This document shows positions 23,216-34,196 of a stretch of 64,000 bases of DNA, piece by piece. This DNA comes from Periplaneta americana (Eukaryota; Arthropoda; Insecta; Blattodea; Blattidae), in contig NC_091120.1 in assembly GCF_040183065.1 (NCBI RefSeq), forward strand, positions 196,153,272-196,217,271, written 5' to 3'. Numbering within the stretch: the first letter of the stretch is position 1; the number at the start of each line of letters is the position of its first letter. The notes below the pieces were generated by a model. It worked only from the letters and a program-made list of their open reading frames with translations, did not search any database and was not told the DNA's origin. Made by a program: the position numbers and the translations under genes.

Positions 23216-23236
23216 TTCATTTTATTTAAACTATTA

Positions 23237-23425
23237 GGGCCATATTCATAGACATTCTTAGCTCGGACTTCCGGTGGATGATCAGCGAATTAACGTTTTT
23301 CGTATTCATAAACCAGTATTACCGATATGATATGATATGAATCCTGTACAAGTAATCAGTCGATAGCCGGGGCTAGTTTAGCAAGCTCGTAGCGCGGGCT
23401 AGCGAAATGTCTATGTATAGCACCC
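23237..23425. mobile_element. PIF/Harbinger-type MITE, 189 bp
   Basis: Left end GGGCCATATTCATAGACATT (23237) matches the inverse of the right end at 16 of 20 positions, ending CACCC at 23425. TTA lies on both outer sides (23234-23236 and 23426-23428). The 3-bp TTA duplication and GGGC-type terminus fit PIF/Harbinger-mobilised MITEs. No coding capacity. Confidence 0.78.
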
Positions 23426-23799
23426 TTAGTAATCAGTGGATAGCAAGAAGAACATATTAATTTATGTAACACTGATCCGTACATTAATGTAGGCCTACAG
23501 AAAAAATACACTAAATAAATAATAATTTAAAATATATGTGAAACGTATCTTATTTTGTCCGATTTTTTAAACGAGTATGGATCTCAATTGCACTAAATGT
23601 CTCTCAGTGAGGAATTTAATCACAGTCTTTTGTTCTATACATATATCGGAAACATCAACCATTTTCAAGACCTATTGTTTCGCTTTCACGTGACGTATCG
23701 CATTGTCACTACGTATGGTGAAATTAGTGACATCTTGTGGACACTAAAAGGAATTCGGAACATTAGCGAAATCCGGTTATAAAACCAGCTGGAGGGTTA

Positions 23800-23910
23800 C
23801 CTCCATTCTGGCTGGATGATCGTCCCACCTCTATTTCGGCAATTGTACATGAGGCCAGCAGCCGGCAGATCGGTGTGGGCCCTTAAAGGGCTGTAGCGCC
23901 AGGGATTATT
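23800..23910 (+). mobile_element. SINE family 2, 3' part
   Basis: GGCTGGATGATCGTCCCACC, then CATGAGGCCAGCAGCCGGC and GGGCCCTTAAAGGGCTG, match the 3' half of the fuller copy at 29975-30300. The tRNA-like head is absent, so the copy is 5'-truncated. Confidence 0.7.
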
Positions 23911-24297
23911 ATATTATAACACAGCAAGAATCCCTACATTTTCAAATCTCTTAAAAGGACTTATTTAAAAGAATTTTAAACGCCAACATATCCCTGATGA
24001 GGCTTGAACTATTGAACATCTAAACAGGAAACAGACAGGGAGAGGAAAAAGACACAAATGTCAGAGTTCGTCCTTTGACTCTTGCATTGGTAAATATGTT
24101 ACAGAATTCTGAGTATTCAAGAGAGCAGATGCTACAAAAAAGTTAATAGAATCAGAAGTCAAGGGAATTACAATTCTCTACAGAGTTCAAAACTGTTTTA
24201 TAAAAAACTCGACAGAAAAATATATGTCTTGTAAATTACTTTAAGATGTGCTTTCTAATTTCCATTTCTCTTCACGATGACGTAAGGAATTGCGTGT

Positions 24298-24299
<2 letters not shown>
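23911..24299. other. Intergenic, nothing recognised
   Basis: AT-rich sequence with no supported feature. Confidence 0.35.
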
Positions 24300-24347
<48 letters not shown>

Positions 24348-24636
24348 CAAGGTATCCCCGTAACATGCCATGTAGGCACTTGGGGGGTGGCATGGAGGTA
24401 GAGCCCCATGCTTTCCATACCTCGGCACTAGAATGAGATGGTGTGGTCGGCACCACGCTCTGACCGCCTTTTACCCCCGGGAAAGACCCGGTACTCAATT
24501 TTATAGGAGGCTGAGTGAGCCTCGGGGCCGTTCTGAAAGTTTGGCAACGAGAAAAAAATCCTGTGACCACCTGGGATCGAACCCCGGAACTTCCAGTCCG
24601 TAGCCAGCTGCTCTACCAACTGAGCTACCCGGCCTA
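24348..24636 (-). mobile_element. SINE family 3, near full length
   Basis: On minus, the copy begins GGGTAGCTCAGTTGGTAGAG (A box) and carries GGGGTTCGATCCC (B box), then TTTCTCGTTGCCAAACTTTC, AGTACCGGGTCTTTCCC, and an end near CATGTTACGGGGATACC. The same element on plus at 63282-63574 has a 16-bp target duplication. (AAT)n tracts flank it on both sides (24300-24347, 24641-24701). An RNA polymerase III promoter is expected in the tRNA-like head. Confidence 0.9.
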
Positions 24637-24653
24637 TGAATAGTAATAATAGC

Positions 24654-24702
<49 letters not shown>

Positions 24703-24713
24703 GTAATCATAAT

Positions 24714-24943
24714 GTTTAAAAAATGTTGTTTTATTTAACGACGCTCGCAACTGCAGAGGTTATATCAGCGTCGCCGGATGTGCCGGAAATTTGTCCCGCA
24801 GGAGTTCTTTTACATGCCAGTAAATCTACTGACATGAGCCTGTCGCATTTAAGCACACTTATATGCCATCGACCTGGCCCGGGTTCGAACCCGCAACCTT
24901 GCGCATAGAAGGCCAGCGCTATACCAATTCGCCAACCAGGTCG
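24714..24943 (-). mobile_element. SINE family 4, copy 1
   Basis: On minus the head reads GACCTGGTTGGCGAATTGGT (A-box region) and GGTTGCGGGTTCGAACCC (B box). The body holds GTGCTTAAATGCGACAGG. The 3' end is GACGCTGATATAACC, then GTTGCGAGCGTCGTTAAATA and AAACAACATTT. The 3' domain forms a GACGCT/AGCGTC hairpin and is shared with SINE family 1. Known tRNA-SINEs are mobilised by partner LINEs. The partner here is unknown. Confidence 0.88.
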
Positions 24944-24947
24944 ACTA

Positions 24948-25013
<66 letters not shown>

Positions 25014-25024
25014 GTAATCATAAT

Positions 25025-25255
25025 GTTTAAAAAATGTTGTTTTATTTAACGACGCTCGCAACTGCAGAGGTTATATCAGCGTCGCCGGATGTGCCGGAAA
25101 TTTGTCCCGCAGGAGTTCTTTTACATGCCAGTAAATCTACTGACATGAGCCTGTCGCATTTAAGCACACTTATATGCCATCGACCTGGCCCGGGTTCGAA
25201 CCCGCAACCTTGGGCATAGAAGGCCAGCGCTATACCAATTCGCCAACCAGGTCGA
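25025..25255 (-). mobile_element. SINE family 4, copy 2 (tandem duplicate)
   Basis: Identical to the copy 311 bp upstream except for one base in the tRNA-like head (GGGCATAG). Because the flanking AAT tract is included in the repeat, it arose by tandem duplication rather than a second retroposition. Confidence 0.9.
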
Positions 25256-25258
25256 CTA

Positions 25259-25318
<60 letters not shown>

Positions 25319-25369
25319 GTAGTAGTAGTAGTAGTAGTAACAATAGTAATAATAATAATCGTAGTAGTA

Positions 25370-25411
<42 letters not shown>

Positions 25412-25474
25412 GTCATAATAATAGTAATAATAATAATAATAAAATAATAATAACAATAATAAATTGTGTTCACA

Positions 25475-27100
25475 TTTCAGCATTTAAACTCTAGCTCTGT
25501 GGGCACTTCCTCTCGTTTTATAATTGGATATGTTTTAAAGAAGATTCAGATTAAACCACCCACGTCGTTCTCATAGTTTTAGCATTTCTCATTTGTTTTC
25601 TGAAGTGCTGCAAAGATATGGAGGCGTTGATAATTTATTCGTCGGATATTCTGCCTTCTTCTGACATTCGTGCAAAAAGAAGGAATAAAGTTCATTTCAG
25701 CTGACGTAATTCCGCATTACATTGGTGTGTCGCACAAAACTGTGTTTATTACACAATTTATTCTAGATTTACAATTATCACAAAAAGTCTAGAAGCTGAA
25801 CTGGTTTCTAACTTACACCTAAGGTCCGAAGTAGGCCTACACACTTTTCTACTCTCGTGGGAACTAAAGAAAAGATATGGGAATGATTTCCTATGTGATT
25901 TACAGCTGGAAAATTTCGACCCAGCAGCATTCGCCCGATATTAACTACCATTTATACACAAAGCACTTATTCTAGTCATCACGGATGTTACATTTTTACT
26001 ATTTTCAAACTCTATATATTGAAAACGAAATGACTTTTGTAAATTTTCATTACTACAATCAATTTAGAAGATCAGTAAAATTTTACAGAAAAAAAGTTAT
26101 TTGAATAAAATTTATTATTATTGCAGAAAATAAAAAAAAAAAAGGTTCCGTCACTGGTGTTACAAGATTTGTGAACTCACTTCATATCTTATTAACAAAA
26201 AGTGTAAAACATAGGTCTCTGGCTCACGAAAAATGAGATTCATTCTCATAGTGTCTAAGAGAAAGCTATGCAAATCTCATGGCATCCAATTAGTCATCAA
26301 AAACATAATCGATAAATATTTACAGGTGTTTTTTCCATGTCAGGGATGTTACAGATGAGTTAACGTCCTTCATTTTTCCAGTTTCAAAACAACCCTAACA
26401 TTTCTAAGTCAAAATATTCATTTTAACTGTAAGATTGTTAATTGTTATTAAATCCAATCTACTTACAATAAATGAAAGAAAGAATGTAGTACAGAGTAAA
26501 AAGTTCCTTGATCCTGGAACTCTAGAATTAACAGTGCACACTCTCAAAACATTTCTTCAGCAATAGCTTTTTGAAAAACATACATTTAACAGTTGATCTT
26601 TTAATAAATACTGCAAACTGTAAGGAAATAAAAAGTACCCATTACCTAGATTCAATGCCCATGAAACGTGTAAAATATTTTCATTTTGAAAATAAAACAT
26701 TAAAATATTTAAATTTAGATCCTTATCTATGCTTACAATAATAATAAACAAATATTTCTGAAAAAAAAAAAAACTTTTTGGAATTCCCAATTTGCTTGGA
26801 ATGACAGTAAGTCTTTCACTTCAACTCCCAAAAAATAAATTAGACTGAAGTGACACCTGGCGACATTGATCACCTTCCTCACGGCAGCTGTGGAGACGTT
26901 AACTGGGATCTGTTCTGAAACAATTTTTTTGGAATTCACAGTAAGAACACTGAATGGCTTGAATTGCTGTAGATTTCATTTTCCATAGCAACAGCAGTGA
27001 AATAATTGAAACTCGAGCTTCTGTAAAAATAAAATATTCTTTTCCGAATGATTCTACAGTTTAATCCAAACGAAATTTATCTGCCAACAGCGATTAACGA
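25475..27100. other. AT-rich intergenic, no gene seen
   Basis: Short open frames at 26557-26939 are Phe/Ile-rich, overlap one another and show no motif. I see no repeat boundary or RNA gene. Confidence 0.45.
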
Positions 27101-27109
27101 AAGATATTC

Positions 27110-27265
27110 TTGCTCTGAGGTTTCGCTTGAGCATGGGTTCGAATCTCGCGAACTGATTACATCCTTGGAGGTTTGCAGCGGTTTTCTCCAACTGTATATC
27201 AGGTTACCTCATAGCGAATCCTCCACCTCGTCTCACTCCTATAACACTAATTCCACCAAAGACAA
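27110..27265 (+). mobile_element. SINE-like fragment (possibly related to family 1)
   Basis: Contains a B-box-like GGGTTCGAATCTCG (27133), then GGAGGTTTGCAGCGGTTTTC, which resembles the GAGGTTTTTCCCGGGGTTTT body of SINE 1, and GGTTACCTCATAGCGAATCC. The tail with the GCGTCGT hairpin is missing. Assignment is by partial resemblance only. Confidence 0.4.
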
Positions 27266-27950
27266 ATGAACGCGCACTTGAAACAATGTCATTAATAACC
27301 GATCAAAAAATTTCCTTTCAGTACGGTGTTGTACAATTTTTCTGGCACACCCTGTATAATATTTTCTTTTTCAGCCGATATAATGAATTACTAGTTTGAT
27401 AAAATAACTTTCATCTCTAATGTCATACAAAGGTTGTAAATATGACCTTTCTTTACGTTTTCGAATCGACCCGTATTCCTCTAATAACAGTACGAAAGGA
27501 GTAAATACAGAAAACAGCAAATTACAAAGGGATTATAAACACATAAACAATTACATTGGGCAACAAACTCACCACAGACATTCAAAAGTGACGCAATTTG
27601 AGCGGTGTTCTAATTTGAGTATACGAATGTGATAATGATATTATATACAATGACGAGTTTGTCGTTAATGTTGAACGTACTTTGAAATCTGTACTACGAA
27701 ACATAAAAGAACACTCTACTGTAAAAATAAACATCACAAAAAAGAGGATAATCGAGTTTAATTATGAATGCGTCTGACGGAAATTGAGGTGCATCCCTTT
27801 AATTGCTATATACATTTTTTTCACATGGCAACTTCCATTATTTACAATAGGAGTGCAACCCTATAAGCTATTCACTATCGACGTCAACTGTCAACTAGGT
27901 CGGCATGGTAACAAAAGATAACTAAAATTAGTAGTAGTAATATAAGTAGT
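27266..27950. other. Intergenic; ACCCTGTATA terminus-like motif
   Basis: GGCACACCCTGTATAATA near 27340 resembles the outer edge of the 7.9-9.65 kb element but is not paired here. No gene seen. Confidence 0.35.
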
Positions 27951-27952
27951 AG

Positions 27953-27980
<28 letters not shown>

Positions 27981-27985
<5 letters not shown>

Positions 27986-29272
27986 CTTACTACCTGTAAG
28001 GAACCCGGAGGTTCATTGCCCTCACATAAGCCCGCCATAGGGCTCTATTCTGAGCTAGATTAATCCAGCAACTATCATAATATCCCATCTCCCTAAAATT
28101 CATTTTAATATTATCTTCCCATCTACGTCTCGGCCTCCCCAAACGTCTTTTTCCCTCCGGCCTCCCAACTAACACTCTATATACATTTCTAGATTCGCCC
28201 ATACGTGATACATGCCCCGCCCATCTCAAACGTCTGGATTTAATGTTCCTAATTATGTCAGGTGAAGAATACAATGCGTGCAGTTCTGTGTTGTGTAACT
28301 TTCTCCATTCTCTTCTAACTTCATCCCTCTTAGACCCAAATATTTTCCTAAGCACCTTATTTTCAAACACGCTTAACCTATGTTTCTCTCTCAAAGTGAG
28401 AGTCCAAGTTTCACAACCATAAAGAACAACCGGTAATATAACTGTTTTATAAAAGCTTCTCAACCGAATAATAACAGGCATTTTCCATATTTATTCTGTG
28501 TTTAATTTCCTCCCGAGTATCATTTATATTTGTTACTGTTGCTCCCAGGTATTAGAATTTTTCGACCTCTTCAAAACATAAATTTCCAATTTTTATATTT
28601 CCATTCCGTACAATATTCTGGTCACGAGACATAATCATATACTTTGTCTTTTCATGATTTACTTCCAAACCTATCGCTTTACTTGCTTCCAGTAAAATTC
28701 CCGTGTTTTTCCTAATCGTTTGTGGATTTTCTCCTAACATATTCACGTCATCTGCATAGAAAAGCAGCTGATGTAACCCGTTCAATTCCAAACCCTCTCT
28801 GTTATCCTAGACTTTCCTAATGGCATACTCTAGAGCGAAGTTAAAAAGTAAAGGTGATAGTGCATCTCCTTGCTTTAGCCCGCAGTGAATTGGAAACGCA
28901 TCTGGCAGAAACTGACCTATACGGACTCTGCTGTACGTTTCACTGAGACACATTTTAATTAATCGAACTAGTTCCTTGGGAATACCAAATTCAATATGAA
29001 CATCATATAAAACTTCTCTGTGAACCGAGTCATATGCCTTTTTGAAATCTATGAATAACTGATGTACTGTACCCTTATACTATCATATTTTCTCCATTAT
29101 CTGTCGAATACAAAATATCTGGTCAATAGTTGATCTATTACGCCTAAAACCACACTGGTGATCCCTAATAATTTCATCTATATATGGAGTTAATCTTCTC
29201 AAAAGAATATTGTACAAAATTTTGTACTACGTCAACAAAAGTGATATTCCTCGAAAGTTACTACAGTTAATC

Positions 29273-29273
<1 letters not shown>
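27981..29273 (-). pseudogene. LINE family A, longest RT copy in the window (copy A4)
   Basis: Reading minus from 29273: a stretch near the RT start, then CGFRRNRSTIDQIF, FIDFKKAYDSV (motif A aspartate), the [17 protein letters not shown] and [17 protein letters not shown] blocks, [20 protein letters not shown] (motif C), [32 protein letters not shown] and MNLRVP. An internal deletion removed the LLSKNLK segment near 28450. It ends with the short TAAG-type tail against an AAT tract. 5' end cut at another AAT tract (29274). Several stops and frame breaks make it non-functional. Confidence 0.92.
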
Positions 29274-29325
<52 letters not shown>

Positions 29326-29403
29326 TAATAAATTATTATTATTATTTATTTATTTATTCTGGCGAAATTAAGGCCGTCAGGCCTTCTCTTTCATTAAGCC
29401 AGA
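29274..29403. repeat. (AAT)n, TTTA run and AAGGCC-type repeat (copy 2)
   Basis: An AAT run (29274-29323) and short ATTT run precede CTGGCGAAATTAAGGCCGTC and AGGCCTTCTCTTTC (29360-29392), the second copy of the motif at 16838. The same order of microsatellite then AAGGCC hairpin is kept, so the microsatellite may belong to the element. Confidence 0.75.
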
Positions 29404-29970
29404 AACAAAAGAAGCTGATACAATTTTACTAATATTTAAAGAACACTAATAACACTAACGATAACAGTATTCTGTGAAGTAGTTAAAATGTAGGCCTACG
29501 TTGTGAATGGAGTGCTCATCTTTAAAGTCCTGCAGGTCAAGGGTAGCTCGATCAAAATGGGAAATTCCCAGTGGATTAGCATTATCAATGTGTTTGTGCA
29601 GCTTCCACGTAAGCCGCTGCTTCGATGACTGGCCGCGACAGTTTTTATCACCTCATTCAGAGGTGCAAGGCCTATGTTACCACTAACGTGAGATACATTT
29701 AATGCCATTTACAAAAGATATCGAGGTTTCGGATAATGCCGATATATCGTAGCAAATACACAACTTCATAATGGGTTCGCCTGCTTCCCTATCAACGTGA
29801 ATTTAAAGCGACCGAATTAAATTTAGACTCAAAAAAAGTAATCGGTGTCACCTACATGACACAATTCGTAATACGTCTTGGGCGTTTCGAACTAATTTGG
29901 TTCTCTTATCATTTTCCAAATGGTACTAAAGTTTACAGTTTATTTTCTTAACCTATTGCCCAAAAGACTC
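29404..29970. other. Intergenic or body of AAGGCC-type repeat
   Basis: No coding or RNA signal. The first part may be the body of the AAGGCC-type repeat, but copies diverge too fast to set an end. Confidence 0.35.
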
Positions 29971-29974
29971 TTCC

Positions 29975-30300
29975 TCGCCGTAGCGTCGTGGTCTAAGGCG
30001 TCATGCGTTGGATTAGCATTACGGAATGCGCCCTGGTTGTAGTCTTCATGGAAAACGAATTTTTTCATGAAATTTCGGCCAGTGTATGGAACGGGTAACC
30101 ACCAAGCATCGTAATGAATTTGACACGCTAGGAAAGGTAGCGATATCAGATGCGGTAAGTCACCTTTAACAGCTTAGGGGATCATCGTGCCTGATATGAT
30201 ACCATCGTCCTGGTTGGATGATCGTTCACCTCTGATAAGGCATGTGGACATGAAGCCAGAAGTCGGCTGTCGGCTTTAGCCCTTCATGGGTTGCTTTTAT
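29975..30300 (+). mobile_element. SINE family 2, near full length
   Basis: The head TAGCGTCGTGGTCTAAGGCG (A box) and GGTTGTAGTCTTCATGG (degraded B box, about 60 bp later) is tRNA-derived. The body continues through GGATCATCGTGCCTGATATG and TGGTTGGATGATCGTTCACC, ending at GGCTTTAGCCCTTCATGGG. The 3' half also occurs at 23800-23910. No clear target duplication. Confidence 0.75.
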
Positions 30301-30404
30301 TATTTGAAATACATAGCTTACTGAAATTATTTAATATGTATACAACCCATCACCGTAAAAAACATATTGTTACGAAACCTTCAAATAAGCATCGGAATGG
30401 GATT

Positions 30405-30808
30405 GATTCTCTGTTGTGAAACTTGGACTCTCACTTTGAGAGAGGAACATAGGTTAAGGGTGCTTGAGAACAAGGTGCTTAGGAAAATATTTGAGGCAAA
30501 GAGAGATGAAGTTACAGGAGAATGGAGAAAGTTACACAACACAGAACTGCACGCATTGTATTCTTCACCTGACATGATTAGGAACATTAAATGAGATAAG
30601 CAGGGCATGTAGTACGTATGGGCGAATCCAGAAATGCATATTGAGTGTTAGTTGGGAGGCCGGAGGGAAAAAGACCTTTGGGGAGGCCGAGACGTAGATG
30701 GGACATGATTATAGAGACTGGATTAATCTTGCTCAGGATAGGAACCAATGGCGGGCTTATGTGAGGGCGGCAATGAACCTCCGGGTTCCTTAAAAGCCAG
30801 TAAGTAAG
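30405..30808 (+). pseudogene. LINE family A 3' part (copy A5)
   Basis: Starts at CCETWTLTLREEHRLRV, continues through ENKVLRKIFEAKRDEVTG and HALYSSPDMIRNI to a frame break. It keeps the 3' terminus ending in the CCGGGTTCCTTAAAAGCCAG end and a GTAAGTAAGTA tail (to about 30808). 5'-truncated. Dead. Confidence 0.88.
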
Positions 30809-30974
30809 TATACCTACCTACCCAAGCAAGACGATAAAAATTTTTTTACACACGGTAGGAATTCTTTATCTCAAAAATAAAAATGTCATCCAATACCATT
30901 CATAAATTGTACGCTTTAAGAGATAAGTTATATTATACCACAAATTATAAACAAATCTATAAAGACATCTATAT

Positions 30975-31590
30975 ATGGAATGAAGATAAATGCAAATAAG
31001 ACGAAGACCATGGTCACAGGAAGAAAAATAAAGAGGTAAATGGAGGAATCCGAAATGAGGCAGTGAAACAAGTAGACAGCTTCAAACAGTTGGGGTGTAC
31101 TATAAGCAGTAACATGAGCTGCTGCCAAGAAGTCAAAAGAACTAAAGAAGAGATTAGTGAAGTACTCTGTGTGGAGTGGGGCATTTCACGGGGCAGAAAC
31201 ATGGACATTATGAAGAAGTGAAGGGAAGCGACTAGAAGCATTTGAGATGTGGATATGGAGAAGAATGGAGCGTGTGAAATGGACAGACAGAATAAGAAAT
31301 GAAGCTGTGTTGGAAAGAGTGGGTGAAGAAAGAATGATGCTGAAACCGATCAGGAAGAGAAAAAGGAATTGCTTAGGTCACTGGCTGAGAAGAAACTGCC
31401 TACTGAAGGATCCACTGGAAGGAACGGTGAAAGGGAGAAGAGTTCGGGGCAGAAGAAGATATCAGATGATAGACGACATTAAGATATATGGATGATATGC
31501 GGATGCAAGGAGGAAGTCAGAAAATAAGAAAGATTGGAGAATGCTGGGTTTGCAGTGAAAGACCTGCCATTTGCTAGAACAGTATTTACG
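30975..31590 (+). pseudogene. LINE family C, 3' part of RT ORF (copy C1)
   Basis: Encodes YGMKINANKTKTMV in pieces, then an interrupted middle, then FEMWIWRRMERVKWTDRIRN, RKRKRNCLGHWLRRNCLLKD and GRRVRGRRRYQMIDDIK (31247-31495). The C-terminal tail runs to about 31590. The sequence differs from family A. It is the distal RT plus C-terminal region of another non-LTR retrotransposon. Several stops. Confidence 0.82.
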
Positions 31591-32440
31591 TATGTATATT
31601 TTTATACAAAGAGGGACAGTGTTACAACAGTTGCTATAGATCTATGATTTCATTATCAGATAGACTTGTAAAAGATTGACGTGAAAGTTTCTTTGTGTAA
31701 AATTTAACTGAATATTAAACTTAATTGAGAAGCAAACAGTTGAATGGCTGAACTTCAGATGGTCCTGATATTCGTGTAAAAATATCTTTAGCGTCATTTC
31801 CTAACATCAGAACAAGCTGTTAGCATGCATAGGCAAAATGTCGGATACACCTGGTAGAGTCCGTTGCAAATATATTACTATTTCTTTTTTGCGATATTCC
31901 AATTTTCCTATATAAAGAAGCCTGACAACTAAACCAATATATTGACTATAGCAACCAGAAAAATTTAAAAACATTTTAAATCTTGAACGTACTTTTAAGA
32001 GATGAGGAATTCCTCGGAACTGAAAGGGGGAACTTCTATATAAATCTTGTCCACACCGTTCTGACATATTTTCCGTTCAATTCGATATCAGATGAGTTCA
32101 ACGAACAGAAAAATTCAGCATTCTTTGAAAGATAAACCATCAATGCGACCTCAATGGATTCCATCATAGTACGACATTCTTTCCGCCTTGGAATCTATCG
32201 ATTCTCTACCCTGAGGAACAAACGTTTGGACACTTGACACACTTCACAACTGGTGACAATCTCCTGGTCAAAAACTTGGCTGCATCAGTGAAACAAGTGG
32301 GAATTCCAATTGTTGCAATGACAGAGGTGACAGTTAAGGCAAAATTCTGATAACAAAATGGAATTCAGAGAAAATGGATGGCGAGGTAGACAACTCAGCT
32401 GTGATTCTCAATAACAGAATCGAAATTGCGTCTGCTTTAT
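31591..32440. other. Intergenic, nothing recognised
   Basis: One short minus-strand frame (31807-32067) with no motif. No repeat boundary is supported. Confidence 0.4.
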
Positions 32441-32448
32441 TTCTTACC

Positions 32449-32587
32449 CGCTCATAAGCCCGCCATCGATCCCTATCCTGTGCAAGATTAATCCAGTCTC
32501 TATCATCATATCCCACCTCTCTCATATCCATTTTTATATTATTTTCCCATCTACGTCTCGGCCTTCCTAAAGGCCTTTTTCCCTCCA
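32449..32587 (-). pseudogene. LINE family A, inverted 3' fragment (copy A6)
   Basis: On minus this encodes GKRPLGRPRRRWENNIKMDM and DRDWINLAQDRDRW, the last about 50 residues of the family A ORF, without the terminal tail. It abuts copy A7 head-to-head at 32587/32588. It is a near-duplicate, in inverse, of the 3' region of A7 at about 33135-33275. Confidence 0.88.
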
Positions 32588-33322
32588 GCAGTAAATTCGG
32601 AAAAGACAAGTAAGTTATATGATTATGTGTCATGATCAGAATATTGTACGAAATGGAAATATAAAAATTGGAAATTTATCTTTTGAAGAGGTGGAGAAGT
32701 TCAAATTTCTTGGAGCAACAGTAACAAATATAAATAACACTCTGAAGGAAATTAAACACAGAATAAATATGGGAAATGCCTGTTATTATTCGGTTGAGAA
32801 GCTTTTATCATCCAGTTTGCTCTCAAAAAATCTTAAAGTTAGAATTTATAAAACAGTTATATTACCGGTTGTTCTGTATGGTTGTGAAACTTGGACTCTC
32901 ACTTTGAGAGAGGAACATAGGTTAAGGGTGTTTGAGAATAAGGTGCTTAGGAAAATATTTGGGGCTAAGAGGGATGAAGTTACAGGAGAATGGAGAAAGT
33001 TACACAACGCAGAACTGCACGCATTGTATTCTTCACCTGACATAATTAGGAACACTAAATCCAGACGTTTGAGATGGGCAGGGCATGTAGCACGTATGGG
33101 CGAAATCAGAAATGCATATAGAGTGTTAGTTGGGAAGCCGGAGGGGAAAAAGACCTTTGGGCAGGCCGAGACGTAGTTGGGAAGATAATATTAAAATGGA
33201 TTTGAGGGAGGTGGGATATGATGATGGAGAATGGATTAATCTTGCTCAGGATAGGGACCGATGGCGGGCTTATGTGACGGCGGCAATGAACCTCCGGGTT
33301 CCTTAAAAGCCAGTAAGTAAGA
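32588..33322 (+). pseudogene. LINE family A 3' part (copy A7)
   Basis: An almost continuous 185-residue frame (32619-33176): [82 protein letters not shown] frameshift near 33165 precedes the last block and the intact TTAAAAGCCAGTAAGTAAG terminus. This is one of the least decayed copies in the window. It lacks the upstream RT motifs. Confidence 0.9.
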
Positions 33323-33954
33323 TGTAGTACTATACCGGGACGCAAAGGAAGTAAAACTGCAGTTTCTGAAAATATAAAATAAATATTACTGTTGTGCTGG
33401 CTCGCGCTCCACTGTTTACACGTCTCTCGCGAGATGAGTCTACGATCGATGCAGTAGCAGCCTGCAGCATCCAACAGCAGCTGCGTGACCTTGCCAGTGA
33501 TGCCACCACAACCCCACGACATAATTTGCTTCATTGTCATTGTCCAGCAAGTGGGTAGCAGAGATGGGTGGGTATTGTTGCGTGACTTAGCAACGCCTTG
33601 TGGAGTCAAAACTGAACTGACGACACTTGATGTGGGAAGATGCGACGAAACCTACAAGAGTAAAGTTATAGCAATGCATAACTGATTTTAGATAGATGTG
33701 TTTCCGATTTTGCGCCATTTGTTTGGACTTATTATATTCAACGTTTCGAGTATCATACAGGTTCCAATATCAGGGTACAATACATGTAGTTGGTTATGCC
33801 TGACTAATCCAAAGAACTGGATAAAAAATATCCTCAGTCGAGTAAGGAAACCGTCAAAAATCAAATCTACTTTCCTACTTTCTTTAAATAACACAAAATT
33901 TAATTTAATTCCATTATCAATAAACACAACTAGTTTCTGAACTTCAATTTACAA
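33323..33954. other. Intergenic, nothing recognised
   Basis: Mixed sequence with overlapping short frames on both strands (33106-33685) that largely shadow the LINE end and then unique DNA. No motif recognised. Confidence 0.4.
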
Positions 33955-34196
33955 ATGGAACTATATCACACTTTATTTTCCATGCCTAACCTTTATATGA
34001 AACAACGAGTAGAAGTCACAATAGGAGAACTGTCGGAAGGAAGTGAAATAGGGAGAGAAGTACAAGGATGCCCTTTATCACCTACCCTGTTCAACATCTA
34101 CTTGGAGGATTTAATGAAGAACTGTTTTCAAAACATGGGAGGGGTGACAGTAGGAGGAAGAATAGAACCAGGATGTTTGCCGACATGCCTTTTTCA

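Larger units (their letters stand above)
24641..25461. repeat. 311-bp tandem duplication of AAT tract plus SINE; AAT/AGT microsatellites
   Basis: The block from AATGTTTAAAAAATGTTG at 24711 recurs at 25022, 311 bp later. It includes a SINE and an (AAT)n run. I find only one substitution between the SINE copies (GCGCATAG versus GGGCATAG), so this is very recent. (AAT)n runs occupy 24641-24701, 24947-25011 and 25258-25317. The last degrades through AGT triplets to 25461. Confidence 0.92.

Noticed and set aside
25174..25494. Poly-Asn/Ser and poly-Ile/Tyr proteins
   Set aside because: Readings of (AAT)n and (AGT)n in different frames.
30381..33055. Antisense frames over LINE copies (for example 30381-30608, 32846-33055, 44920-45129)
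   Set aside because: They repeat the same antisense peptide at each LINE A copy and are shadows of the RT reading frame.
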